Part shown: in pieces, positions 45,344 through 53,948 of the stretch
Numbering within the stretch: position 1 is the stretch's first letter
Layout of the letters: each line of letters begins with the position of its first letter
DNA from: Brachyspira alvinipulli ATCC 51933
GTDB lineage: Bacteria; Spirochaetota; Brachyspiria; Brachyspirales; Brachyspiraceae
Assembly: GCF_000518245.1 (NCBI RefSeq)
Contig: NZ_JADF01000019.1
Location: 80,007-144,006 of the forward strand
Length of the DNA stretch: 64,000 nt
Direction: 5' to 3'
The notes under the pieces: generated by a model
Database searches by the model: none
What the model was told of the DNA's origin: nothing
Seen by the model: the letters and a program-made list of their open reading frames with translations, nothing else
Translations under genes and position numbers: made by a program

Positions 45344-46911
45344 TAAAAGATTTTTTAGGTATAGTAAGAGATATTAAATCTATTAATTCTTTGTCTTCCA
45401 AAGAAGAATTAAATAATAATGCCTATTTTTATACAGGTATTAATTATCGTTCGGTAGGTGCTAAGATAGAATATGGACTTAGCGATCTTACTTATGAACA
45501 TTTTGATAGAGAAATACTTGTAAGAAGAAGCAGACAGACAGAATTTGATTCTCCTCATTATAGGGCTTTAGTTTATTGGCTTGCTACTTACGTTATAGGA
45601 AGCGGCTTAAATATAAGTATTACTCCTAATTGGGATATTTTAGAAATTACTGATATAAAAGAAAGAGAAAAATATCAAAAAACTATAGAACATAGAGTAA
45701 ATAATATATTAAAAAGTAAAGAAGTCGATTTTTTAGAACATTCTCATACAGGTCAGTTATTCAGAGAAATATTCAAAACATTTATTGTAGACGGTGAAGT
45801 TTTTATACAGGTTATATATGACCATAAAACTAAAATAAATGAATTCAAATTAAATCCTGTCAAATTAAGAGTAATACCTACAGAATGTATTTACGGATTA
45901 GTTAATGAAAGTAAAGACGGAATAAAACAGGATAGATATGGAAGGGATATTGGATATTATATAGCAGTATATGATGTTGATGACACTTCAAGCTATTCTA
46001 TACATCCGAATAGATTGAAATTTAAAAGAGTTTATTATCCTAAATATACAGCAAACGGACAGATACAAATAATACATTTAGCAAATAGAAATAGAATATT
46101 AGATACAAGAGGAATACCAAGAGCAACAAGTTTATTTCACGAGTTTACTAAAATGAATCAGTCTATAATAGCAGAATTAGAAACTCAGCAATTAAATAGT
46201 CAAATATTCGGAGTTGTAGAAAGAGATGTAAGAACAGAAAATTATTCTGATTATGATGTTGCAGGAGCTATAAATAGAGAAACTAAAGATGTACCTAAAA
46301 CCGATTTAAGCGTTTGGAATACTACAGGAATAATATTAAATCATTTAGAAGCTGGAGAAAAATTAAAACAAATAGGTTCAGACAGACCTAATTTGAATAT
46401 AACTTCATTTATAAAAGAAGTATTGATTCCAACTTGCTCAAGTTTCGGAATACCGGAAGAAGTTTTAAGAGCTTCTTATAACTCTAATTATTCGGCTTCA
46501 AGAGCAGCTATAGAACAGATGTGGAAAACAGTATTACAGGATAGAAACGATTTTATTTATAATTTTGCTAGTCCTTATTATAAAACTTTAATAACAGAAC
46601 TCGTTTACAGCGGAGATTTAGATTTGCCTTATTTTCTTGAAGATAGTAATAAAAGACTTGCTTGGCTTAATCATACTTGGACAGGAAGTGCAATACCTAA
46701 TTTAGATCCATTAAAAGAAGTAAATGCTTTAGTTACAGCTATAGATAACGGCTTAATATCAAGAAGCGAAGCATCAAACAGACTTTATGGAAATAACTTC
46801 AAAAATAATGCTGCTAACTTATCAGAAGAAAACAGGATTGCTAAAGATTTAAATATTAATTTAGGAACTCAAAATAATAATACTGTAGGAGAAAAAAATG
46901 ATGCTGCTTGA
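45334..46911 (+). CDS. Portal protein (lambda gpB family)
   Basis: 525 residues. Family blocks: LVRRSRQTEFDSPHYRALVY near the N-terminus, FVDGEVFIQ-like FIVDGEVFIQVIYD, LDTRGIPRATSLFHEFTKM, and SNYSASRAAIEQMWKTV. Forms the dodecameric DNA entry ring of the capsid. Start is TTG at 45334, overlapping the preceding gene by 10 bp. Confidence 0.88.
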   Translation: MGIIKDFLGIVRDIKSINSLSSKEELNNNAYFYTGINYRSVGAKIEYGLSDLTYEHFDREILVRRSRQTEFDSPHYRALVYWLATYVIGSGLNISITPNWDILEITDIKEREKYQKTIEHRVNNILKSKEVDFLEHSHTGQLFREIFKTFIVDGEVFIQVIYDHKTKINEFKLNPVKLRVIPTECIYGLVNESKDGIKQDRYGRDIGYYIAVYDVDDTSSYSIHPNRLKFKRVYYPKYTANGQIQIIHLANRNRILDTRGIPRATSLFHEFTKMNQSIIAELETQQLNSQIFGVVERDVRTENYSDYDVAGAINRETKDVPKTDLSVWNTTGIILNHLEAGEKLKQIGSDRPNLNITSFIKEVLIPTCSSFGIPEEVLRASYNSNYSASRAAIEQMWKTVLQDRNDFIYNFASPYYKTLITELVYSGDLDLPYFLEDSNKRLAWLNHTWTGSAIPNLDPLKEVNALVTAIDNGLISRSEASNRLYGNNFKNNAANLSEENRIAKDLNINLGTQNNNTVGEKNDAA

Positions 46912-47521
46912 AAATATGTTTGCTAATCAGTATTTAGAAAATAAGAGATTAAATATAGAAGGAAACACTTTTGAAATTAATAATAATGTAGCAGTAATAA
47001 AAGTATTTGGAGTAATGTTTCCATATATGTTTTCTGATTCTATAGGAACTTTATTCAATATAGTTGATAAGATTAAAGCGGATAAAAATATAAAAGGCAC
47101 AGTTTTTTATATAGATTCACCGGGCGGAAGCGTATACAGAAATACAGAAATTTATAAAGCGGTATCAGAATTAAATAATACTATTGCTGTTGTTGATAAT
47201 TGCTGCTGTTCTGCTGCCTATTGGCTAGCAAGTGCCTGCGATAAAATTATAGCAACTTCAGAATTAGCATATTTCGGAAGCATAGGAGTATTAACAAGCA
47301 GATATTATGATAATGATAACATAGTTCTTACTAATAGAGAGAGTAAAGATAAATATTTAGATTTAAGAGATGCAGAAGACAGAACTAAAACTCAAAATAT
47401 GCTTGATGATATTTACTCAATTTTTCTAAGAGATGTTACAAAAAAAAGAGATATAGATAAAGAGGCATTAAAAGGCGGAACTTTTAGGAGCAATGAGGCT
47501 TTAAGATCAGGCTTTCACTGA
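46898..47521 (+). pseudogene. Head maturation protease (S49/gpC-like), C-terminally truncated
   Basis: 207 residues remain. The S49 core is complete: DSPGGSV (about 73-79), nucleophile in CCCSAAYWLASACD (Ser105), GSIGV, and a Lys candidate at about 150-152. At codon about 202 the frame enters a 210-bp copy of the host sugar-binding gene and stops after five codons (RSGFH). The expected C-terminal domain is missing. In lambda-like phages the protease C-terminal part overlaps the scaffold gene, so the loss also affects what lies before the scaffold. Confidence 0.8.
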
Positions 47522-47713
47522 ATTCAAAAAAGAATTCCCTAATATGAAAGAAATAGCCAGAACTGGTACAGTAGAATCTCCTTTCTCTGTAAAAAATGCT
47601 GAGCAAGTAAAAGCTACTTTAAAATCTAATCCTCAAATAAATGCTTATTTTGCACCTTATGATGAATTTGCTAAAGGTGTTGTTCTTGCTTTAGATGAAG
47701 AGGGATTAAATGA
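47504..47713 (+). repeat. Exact 210-bp copy of part of the host sugar-binding protein gene
   Basis: Identical, base for base by eye, to the reverse complement of 453-662. The flanking bases diverge at once on both sides. It runs in the same coding sense but one frame off the protease. It supplies GAAGAGGGATTAAATGA, in which the ATG at 47710 and its ribosome site start the scaffold-like gene. It has no gene function of its own. Confidence 0.95.
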
Positions 47714-48108
47714 ATCAAGAAGAATTATTGAAAGCTATAGGCGAAACTGTTTCTAATGCTGTAAATCCATTAAAAGCACAAATAGAAGATGTGAAAAAAG
47801 ATATGGAAGATATTAAAGCAGAAAACAGTTCTTTAAAAAATAGTCAGGAAGAATTAAAAAAAGAAAATGATTTATTAAAAGTACAGCTTGAAGAAGAAAG
47901 AAATAAAAATAAAGAGCAGTCAATAGCAAAAGCTAAATTGGAAGAATTGGCAGCAAGAAACACTGATGCTGTAAATCCTGATATTTCAAGCAAAGTGAAC
48001 AGTGAAGAAAAAAAAGAAGAAGAAAAGGACACTGTTTTAGAGGCTATGATAAAAAACGCTGCTGAAAAAAGAACTTTCAAATTAAATAAGGAGGGAAAAA
48101 ATGCCTAA
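47710..48108 (+). CDS. Scaffold-like head assembly protein
   Basis: 132 residues, almost all coiled coil (DVKKDMEDIKAENSSLKNSQ onward) with a basic C-terminus (NAAEKRTFKLNKEG), typical of an internal scaffold that binds capsid protein by its C-terminal end. The start codon and ribosome site come from the inserted host fragment. The native start may have been in the lost protease end. Confidence 0.65.
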   Translation: MNQEELLKAIGETVSNAVNPLKAQIEDVKKDMEDIKAENSSLKNSQEELKKENDLLKVQLEEERNKNKEQSIAKAKLEELAARNTDAVNPDISSKVNSEEKKEEEKDTVLEAMIKNAAEKRTFKLNKEGKNA

Positions 48109-48496
48109 TTTTAGAACACAGAGAACAGCAGATTTACTTGCAGGAGAATATACTACAGCAAGATTAACATTAGCAGAGGCTTCAAGTGCCAAATATGTTA
48201 AAGGCACAGTATTGGTAGCAGATGATACAACAGGCAAATTAGTAGTATTTTCAAGCGATTTAGCAGCAAAATCTAATTATGACTTGTATATACTTTTAGA
48301 AAATGAGGTTACTGCAGATAAAGATAAAACAGTTTCTGTAGTTTCAAGCGGAAAGATTAACGAAGGAAAAATAGTATTAAACAAAAGCGGAGATAAACTA
48401 ACAACTGTTGTAAACGGCTGTCAAATATTAGGATGGCTTAATATTAAGTTCAATGTGGTTCATTTCCAAAACTTTGATAATTATTTGAAAGATTAA
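48101..48496 (+). CDS. Head decoration protein (gpD-like)
   Basis: 131 residues. Matches the gpD/HDPD pattern: LAGEYTTARLTLAEASSAKY, KGTVLVAD, a late beta region with GKINEGKIVLNKSG. Trimers stabilise the mature capsid. Overlaps scaffold by 8 bp. Confidence 0.82.
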   Translation: MPNFRTQRTADLLAGEYTTARLTLAEASSAKYVKGTVLVADDTTGKLVVFSSDLAAKSNYDLYILLENEVTADKDKTVSVVSSGKINEGKIVLNKSGDKLTTVVNGCQILGWLNIKFNVVHFQNFDNYLKD

Positions 48497-48526
48497 TTTG
48501 TGTAAAATCAAAAAAGGAGAAAATAA

Positions 48527-49411
48527 ATGGCTAGATTATCTAATTTTTATGGTTCAGTGTTTAATGGATTTGCGAAACTTGGTAAAATGTATGATCAAGG
48601 TGAGCATATTCCTAAATTTATATCTCATTTTTATGATATGTTTAAAAAATCAAGCATCAATAGAAATTATAACGGCAATGTTATAGATTTATCAACTAAA
48701 CTTAGAGTAAAAAGAATGTCTGATTATTCCAAAACAAGAGAGGAAATACCAGACCCTTTTAATCTTGGTTCAGAAACTATAGAATCTTACACTTTACCTG
48801 ATATAAAAGAAACTTTTATATTAACTCCAGAAATTCTTGAAAAAAGATTAGCTAAAGAACCTTACTATTATCAAGAAGAGCATGTAGCAGGAATTGTCTT
48901 ACAGGAAGCCTTATCTGATGCCATAGAAGCTATAAGCAGAAGAAATGAAAAATCTGCTATAGAAGCTCTTACTACAGGTAAAATAACTACTAAAGATGAT
49001 ACTGAAATATTGAGTTTTCCTAGTACGGCAACTCATATAACAACACCTGCTCACACTTGGGGTACTGCTGATGCTGACCCTATGAAAGATTTAGTTACTA
49101 TGTGCGATTTGTTATATAAAGACGGAGGGGTAAATACTTTTGATGCTAGCGGGTTGAAAACAGCTTCAAAGGAATTATTCCCTAGTAAAGATGTATTGTT
49201 AATTGCTAAATATGCTCCTTTACAATTAGGTTTGGGAAAACCTGCCGTGCTTAAACCTCAGGCTAATGCTAATTATCAGTATATAGATTTAGGAGAATAT
49301 GTTGTAACTATTGAAAGCAGAAAAACAGATATAGAAATGGTGGTTTGGTATTGCGGAGCACCTCTAATAAATTCTATGGACAGAATAGGAACAATAAAAG
49401 CAGTAGCATAA
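48527..49411 (+). CDS. Major capsid protein (lambda gpE family)
   Basis: 294 residues, a typical gpE length (lambda 341). Follows gpD in lambda order. Blocks such as IVLQEALSDAIEAISRRNEK, PADP-like HTWGTADADPMKDLV and a C-terminal VVWYCGAPLINSMDRIGTI fit the family. Strong AAAAGGAGAAAATAA ribosome site. Confidence 0.85.
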   Translation: MARLSNFYGSVFNGFAKLGKMYDQGEHIPKFISHFYDMFKKSSINRNYNGNVIDLSTKLRVKRMSDYSKTREEIPDPFNLGSETIESYTLPDIKETFILTPEILEKRLAKEPYYYQEEHVAGIVLQEALSDAIEAISRRNEKSAIEALTTGKITTKDDTEILSFPSTATHITTPAHTWGTADADPMKDLVTMCDLLYKDGGVNTFDASGLKTASKELFPSKDVLLIAKYAPLQLGLGKPAVLKPQANANYQYIDLGEYVVTIESRKTDIEMVVWYCGAPLINSMDRIGTIKAVA

Positions 49412-49427
49412 TTTAAGGGGGATAATA

Positions 49428-49805
49428 ATGTCAAAATATATAGTAGGACAAAACTCTATAATGGATAGCCGTAATTCTGCTTCTCCTAGAATGTTTACAG
49501 AAGGGCAAGAAATACCTGAAGATATTATAGAGACTTATAAAAAAAGTGATGTGTTAGATATACTTCTTAAAGATGGAAGAATCAAAGAAGTAAAGGAAGA
49601 TAAAGAAGAAAATCAGGAAGAAAACAAAGAACAGAGTCAAGAAACAGGTAAAGAAGAAAGCCAACAAGAAAATACAGAGCAGAATCAGGAAGCAGGCAAA
49701 GAAGAAAGCCAACAAGAAAATACAGAGCAGAATCAGGAAGTAGACAAAGAAGAAAGCCAACAAGCAGAGCAAAAATCTGCTAAACAAACTAAAACAAAAA
49801 AATAA
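49428..49805 (+). CDS. Unknown head protein with Glu/Gln-rich 16-residue repeats
   Basis: 125 residues. A short N-terminal domain (about 1-60), then 2.5 copies of a 48-bp/16-residue repeat (KEESQQENTEQNQEA) and a Lys-rich end. Copies start at about 49647, 49695 and 49743. Probably disordered. Position right after the capsid gene matches small head-completion or FI-like proteins (FI also has a charged tail). Confidence 0.55.
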   Translation: MSKYIVGQNSIMDSRNSASPRMFTEGQEIPEDIIETYKKSDVLDILLKDGRIKEVKEDKEENQEENKEQSQETGKEESQQENTEQNQEAGKEESQQENTEQNQEVDKEESQQAEQKSAKQTKTKK

Positions 49806-49831
49806 TTTTTAAGAGGCGGTAATTAAATTAT

Positions 49832-50215
49832 ATGGCAGATATAGAAAAAAAGGATTTAAGTTTAATAGAGAGAGTTAATAAAGATTTATCTCATATAATG
49901 AACGAAAATACTTTAGTTACTTTTACAGATACTGCTGATAGAGAAAAATTGCCTATTACAATAAAAGCAATAGTTAATAAAAAAGCTCTTAATTACACGC
50001 CTCTTGAAAATGTGCTTATAAATGCTCCTGAACATCGTATTACTGTAAGAAAAGATGATTTTACATTAAACCCTAAAGATTTTGATAAGGTAGAAGTATC
50101 TTGGATAAATGCGAGCGGTGAAAAAATGATAGGATTTATTTCTGAAAACTATCCTTCAGATACGATGTCTACAATAATATTTGTTATAAAGATTGGAATA
50201 GAAAAAAGGATATAA
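49832..50215 (+). CDS. Probable head-tail connector protein, 127 aa
   Basis: Beta-rich with helices. Position between the capsid and tail terminator genes matches gpFII-type connectors. A segment APEHRITVRKDDF may be the interface strand. Assigned mainly by order. Confidence 0.5.
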   Translation: MADIEKKDLSLIERVNKDLSHIMNENTLVTFTDTADREKLPITIKAIVNKKALNYTPLENVLINAPEHRITVRKDDFTLNPKDFDKVEVSWINASGEKMIGFISENYPSDTMSTIIFVIKIGIEKRI

Positions 50216-50216
50216 A

Positions 50217-50828
50217 ATGGTAAGTTTGAAATTAGAAGTACCAATATTTAATTTGTTGGAAAATTATTATATAAAAGTATTAAATGCTTTTTCTGATACA
50301 CTTAAAGAAAAAGATAGACCTTTTATATTTAATGCTAGCCGTCCTAGTAATTTAATGAATAAGCTAGATAAATACCCTGCTGTCATATCATTATATATGA
50401 ATGAGATTGAAAGGAGCAAAATAGGAAATACTAATCAGTATAAACAAGATACTTTAATATTCATAGCAGATATTTATACGGCTTATAAAAAAGAAAATGA
50501 ATATATAAAAGCAGATAATCAAGATGAATTATCTTATAAAGTTGGGTTAATGTATTCTAATTGGGTAAGAAGTGCTTTACAGGATTATAAAACAAAAAAT
50601 CCTACTGTAACAACAAGCGATAATAGACAAATACCTTTTACATCTAATTTCAGATGGATTAAATGTGAAAACCTTTTAGACCCTAATGAGTTTGAAATAT
50701 CGGTTGCTTGTCAAAGGCAGTATTTTACAGTTGATGTGCCTTATTATCCTACTGACTCTAATAATTATATAGAATTAAAAGAAGTATTATCAAATATAAA
50801 TATAGCTAGTTTAATGATTAAAGATTAA
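50217..50828 (+). CDS. Probable tail terminator/completion protein, 203 aa
   Basis: Not firmly recognised. Mixed helix-strand protein directly before the sheath gene, where Mu and P2-like phages carry their tail terminator (gp37-type). The role rests on order. Confidence 0.5.
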   Translation: MVSLKLEVPIFNLLENYYIKVLNAFSDTLKEKDRPFIFNASRPSNLMNKLDKYPAVISLYMNEIERSKIGNTNQYKQDTLIFIADIYTAYKKENEYIKADNQDELSYKVGLMYSNWVRSALQDYKTKNPTVTTSDNRQIPFTSNFRWIKCENLLDPNEFEISVACQRQYFTVDVPYYPTDSNNYIELKEVLSNINIASLMIKD

Positions 50829-50839
50829 ATGAGATTATT

Positions 50840-52303
50840 ATGGGAAGTTTAACTAATACAAGTAAAGCTAAAATTGTAGCAGTAGATACAAATAATAAAG
50901 ACCCTAATTTAAGTATATCAGAAATACCTAGAAAGTTATTGCTTATAGGAAGTGCTTCTACTGATGCTACATGTAAGAAAGATACACCTATAAAAATTAA
51001 AGGTAAAAAAATTATAGATTCATTCGGTATAGGTTCTGCTTTATATCAAATGATTAATGGGGTAAATAACAGCAGTAATAATGCTTTTGAATTATATGCG
51101 GCTGCTATTTCTGAAGATTTAAGTGCTGCTGCTTCTACCGCTGATATAACAGTTACAGGCGAAGCATCATCTAACGGTACACTTTCTATCTATATAGGAG
51201 GCGAAAAAGTATCTGTAGTAGTAAAAACAGGAGAAAATGCTGATACTATACATGCTAATATTATAAAAGCTATCACTGCTCAAGTAAGTTTGCCTGTAAA
51301 AGCGGCAGACGGTACAAATAAAGTTACTCTCATATCAAAATGGAAAGGAACTTCCGCTAATTCTATAACATTAGCACAAAATCTTACGGAGAATGAGCTT
51401 TCAAATAATCCTCAAGGTATTACTGTAGCTTTAGGAACTTTCTCAGGCGGTGCTGGCGATGTTTCTCTTACTGCATTGCTAACTAATTTAGGAAGCGAAC
51501 ATTATACATGCATAGCAACTGCTTTTACTGATAAAACTAATTTAGATTTGCTTATGAACAGAGCCGAAGAATTATTTTCAGAAACAGAAAATAAAGGCTT
51601 TTATGCTATAGGCGGATTTAATAGTCAAAAATCAGATTATATGTCTTTTATAGAAGGCAGAAACGATAAATATTTCTGTGCTTTTTGGGCAGAGAAATCT
51701 CCTACACCTACATATATGATAGCAGCTCTTACAGCTAGAACTATAGAAAATAATCTAGCAGTAAGTACAGCAACACAATTAGACGGAGCTATAGACGGCA
51801 TATTACAAGGTGTATCTCCATATAGAAATTATGATGCTAAAGATGAAATAGTTTCTGCTGGAGGCTGTACTGTAATATACAATGAATTTGGAGAAGTTTT
51901 ATTTGAAAATACTAGAACTACTTTTAAAAAGGCTGATGACGGTTCTGAAAGTGCTGCTTTTTCTTTTATACAAACTATAGCAAAAATACAGCTTATTCAG
52001 TATGAATTAAAAACTACATTCTCAAAAGCACCATATTATAAGGCTGTACTAGTAAGCGATGAATCTACACCAAGTCCTGATGTGAATGCTGTTAAACCTA
52101 TAACAGCAAAAGCAGATGTAATAACATTGATTAGAAGCTGGGAAAGCAGAGGACTTTTAAATAATGCTTCATCTTCAATAGATGGATTAAGTGCTAATAT
52201 TGATACATCAGCAGCAGGTAAATTGCTTGTATCTATGCTTCTTTATTTTACAAGTCCGCTTAATCAGATTGAGTTTAAGATTGATTGGACTTTACAATTA
52301 TAA
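50840..52303 (+). CDS. Contractile tail sheath protein (Mu gpL-like)
   Basis: 487 residues. The N-terminal SEIPRKLLLIGSASTDA region, a variable middle domain (about 115-230), TLLTNLGSEHYTCIATAFTD-like core, and the conserved C-terminal domain (FKIDWTLQL end). It shows the phage has a contractile tail (myovirus type) joined to a lambda-like head. Confidence 0.85.
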   Translation: MGSLTNTSKAKIVAVDTNNKDPNLSISEIPRKLLLIGSASTDATCKKDTPIKIKGKKIIDSFGIGSALYQMINGVNNSSNNAFELYAAAISEDLSAAASTADITVTGEASSNGTLSIYIGGEKVSVVVKTGENADTIHANIIKAITAQVSLPVKAADGTNKVTLISKWKGTSANSITLAQNLTENELSNNPQGITVALGTFSGGAGDVSLTALLTNLGSEHYTCIATAFTDKTNLDLLMNRAEELFSETENKGFYAIGGFNSQKSDYMSFIEGRNDKYFCAFWAEKSPTPTYMIAALTARTIENNLAVSTATQLDGAIDGILQGVSPYRNYDAKDEIVSAGGCTVIYNEFGEVLFENTRTTFKKADDGSESAAFSFIQTIAKIQLIQYELKTTFSKAPYYKAVLVSDESTPSPDVNAVKPITAKADVITLIRSWESRGLLNNASSSIDGLSANIDTSAAGKLLVSMLLYFTSPLNQIEFKIDWTLQL

Positions 52304-52325
52304 AATATAGTGATAAGGGGGAATT

Positions 52326-52724
52326 ATGAATACACAAGTTATAAGAGCAGGAGATATTCAGGAATTAACTATAGATAATGTAGCATATCCTGTTCCTGAA
52401 GATACTGACTGCGAAATAGTATTTACTGCAGATGATAGAACAGCTATGGTTAATGAAGTTACAAACTGTACAGCAAATACTATTATAGTTTATGGAAAGA
52501 AACAAAAAGCAGGTATATACGGCATAACTTTAGCTATGAGAGAAGATTTAATGACGCATTTTGCTAATATGAGAGATTCAGGAAATGCATATCCTGTTTT
52601 ACTTACATTGGCGAGCGGTACAAGTTTTTACGGAGAGTTAGCCGTAGCAAATGAATATAAAATGAAAACTAAAGATCATACAGGAACTGTTGATTTATTA
52701 GGGTTAAAATTTGAAAAAATGTAG
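52326..52724 (+). CDS. Tail tube-like protein, 132 aa
   Basis: Beta-rich; follows the sheath gene at 22 bp as tail tube genes do. Contains AGDIQELTIDNVAYPVPEDT. The next gene shares the AGDI start and a similar fold, so they may be two tube or tube-initiator paralogues. Confidence 0.6.
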   Translation: MNTQVIRAGDIQELTIDNVAYPVPEDTDCEIVFTADDRTAMVNEVTNCTANTIIVYGKKQKAGIYGITLAMREDLMTHFANMRDSGNAYPVLLTLASGTSFYGELAVANEYKMKTKDHTGTVDLLGLKFEKM

Positions 52725-52741
52725 TTTTCTAGGAATATAAT

Positions 52742-53185
52742 ATGATTGTTGTACATGCTGGAGATATAGTTAATCTTTCTATAGCACATTATGATATTGC
52801 TGTAAAAACAGGAAGCAGCTGCGAAATTATACCTACAATAAGTAAATATCCTATAGAAAATAAAACTGTATCTGATTTAGGAGTAAGAAATTTTCCTGTT
52901 TCAGATATAGTTACAGCAGGTTTTAATAATCTTGAAGTTGTGCTTACTCCGAAAACAGAGAGAATACTTCAGCTAATATTAGATTATAAAATGACAGTTC
53001 ATGTTATTTTAGAAATAGCAGGAGATTTAGCATATATGGGAGATTTATATATGGTTGGAGGTTTACAAACAGATGCTATGGAGAGAACGGCAAAAATATC
53101 AATGGCAGGAGATAGCTTTATTTTAATGGAAAAAAAGAATACTTTGCTTGATAAAATAAATCAGGCGGTAAATAAATATTTTTAA
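52742..53185 (+). CDS. Second tail tube-like protein, 147 aa
   Basis: Starts VVHAGDIVNLSIAHYDIAVK, parallel to the RAGDIQELTIDNVAYPVP of the gene before. Beta-rich. Probably a tube or baseplate-tube initiator protein; duplication of the tube gene is inferred from the shared plan. Confidence 0.5.
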   Translation: MIVVHAGDIVNLSIAHYDIAVKTGSSCEIIPTISKYPIENKTVSDLGVRNFPVSDIVTAGFNNLEVVLTPKTERILQLILDYKMTVHVILEIAGDLAYMGDLYMVGGLQTDAMERTAKISMAGDSFILMEKKNTLLDKINQAVNKYF

Positions 53186-53189
53186 TTAT

Positions 53190-53298
53190 AACAACAATAG
53201 CCGTAAAAAAATTGCCCTTTGGGTTGCAATTTATTGTATATAGCCTATTGCTTACAGCACGCAAAGCGAGCAATTTTTTTCGGCGTAACAACAATAGG
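53190..53298 (+). repeat. Second-family hairpin repeat (copy 2)
   Basis: AGCCGTAAAAAAATTGC pairs with GCAATTTTTTTCGGCG over a middle with GCAATTTATTGTATATAGCC. The inverted partner is at 32318-32396. The flanks carry AACAACAATAG on both sides (53201 and about 53288). Confidence 0.62.
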
Positions 53299-53306
53299 AG
53301 TTTATT

Positions 53307-53762
53307 ATGGATTTAGTAATGGAAAAAGAAGCAGCGATAAAAGAATTAGGAGAATTTTATAATGAATTATATGGAGATGAATTAATTTATGATGAAATTA
53401 ATTCTCAAAATAAATTAATTATAGATAGAATATTAGACGGCCTTACGAAAGGTTTTGTTATCATTTCTAAAAATGATAATGGAGATAATTTTTTCAAGAT
53501 AAAATTAAAATCTAAATATAGTTACGGAACATCAGAAATTGAAGAATTAGATTTATTTGAACCTTTGGCTAAAGATTTAAACAGTATAAAAATTGATAGA
53601 GAAACTATAGCACCATTTCAGACTAATAATGAACTTGTAAAAAAATGTATATCATTAAAATATCAAGGACTTATTGATAAGCTCAAAGTAAGAGAATTAC
53701 ATTATTTAACTGCTGCTACTTTATTTTTAGCAGGGCATTTAAATAGTAATATACCCAGTTAA
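53307..53762 (+). CDS. Tail assembly chaperone, upstream frame
   Basis: 151 residues. Helical protein just before the tape measure gene, the standard place of gpG/gp41-type chaperones. The ORF ends ...NIPS at TAA 53760. A second frame continues without gap (53743-53934), so a longer product by frameshift is expected, as in many tailed phages. Confidence 0.65.
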   Translation: MDLVMEKEAAIKELGEFYNELYGDELIYDEINSQNKLIIDRILDGLTKGFVIISKNDNGDNFFKIKLKSKYSYGTSEIEELDLFEPLAKDLNSIKIDRETIAPFQTNNELVKKCISLKYQGLIDKLKVRELHYLTAATLFLAGHLNSNIPS

Positions 53763-53934
53763 AGAATTGAGTTCTATATCAAAATCTCAGGCTATTATAG
53801 CTAAGACTTTCCATTTTTCTTATAGAGAAATAAAAAGTATGACTAGAAGCGAAATAGAAGAATGTCTGAGATGGGCTAATTATATTGGCGAGGAAGAAAA
53901 AAAAGCTATAGAAAAAGCAAAAGCAGAAAAATAA
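53743..53934 (+). CDS. Chaperone extension frame reached by probable +1 (or -2) frameshift
   Basis: Open from 53743 in the +1 frame and has no ATG near the start. After the overlap it encodes LSSISKSQAIIAKTFHFSYR and a helical tail (EEEKKAIEKAKAEK), similar to the T domain that binds the tape measure. The overlap holds CCCAGTTAA: a Pro codon that can re-pair one base on (CCC to CCA) right before the stop. Confidence 0.6.
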   Translation: MVIYPVKELSSISKSQAIIAKTFHFSYREIKSMTRSEIEECLRWANYIGEEEKKAIEKAKAEK

Positions 53935-53948
53935 ATAAGGATTTTTTA

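Noticed and set aside
47544..47756. A 70-codon open frame reading sugar-binding protein sequence
   Set aside because: It is the middle of the host gene copied into the phage; no ribosome site, signal or complete domain, and it ends in unrelated residues.
49647..49780. 48-bp repeats as a CRISPR or regulatory array
   Set aside because: They are in frame and encode 16-residue Glu/Gln-rich repeats within a head-region gene.
49554..49787. Hydrophobic minus-strand open frame
   Set aside because: It is the antisense of the Glu/Gln-rich repeats and has no ribosome site.
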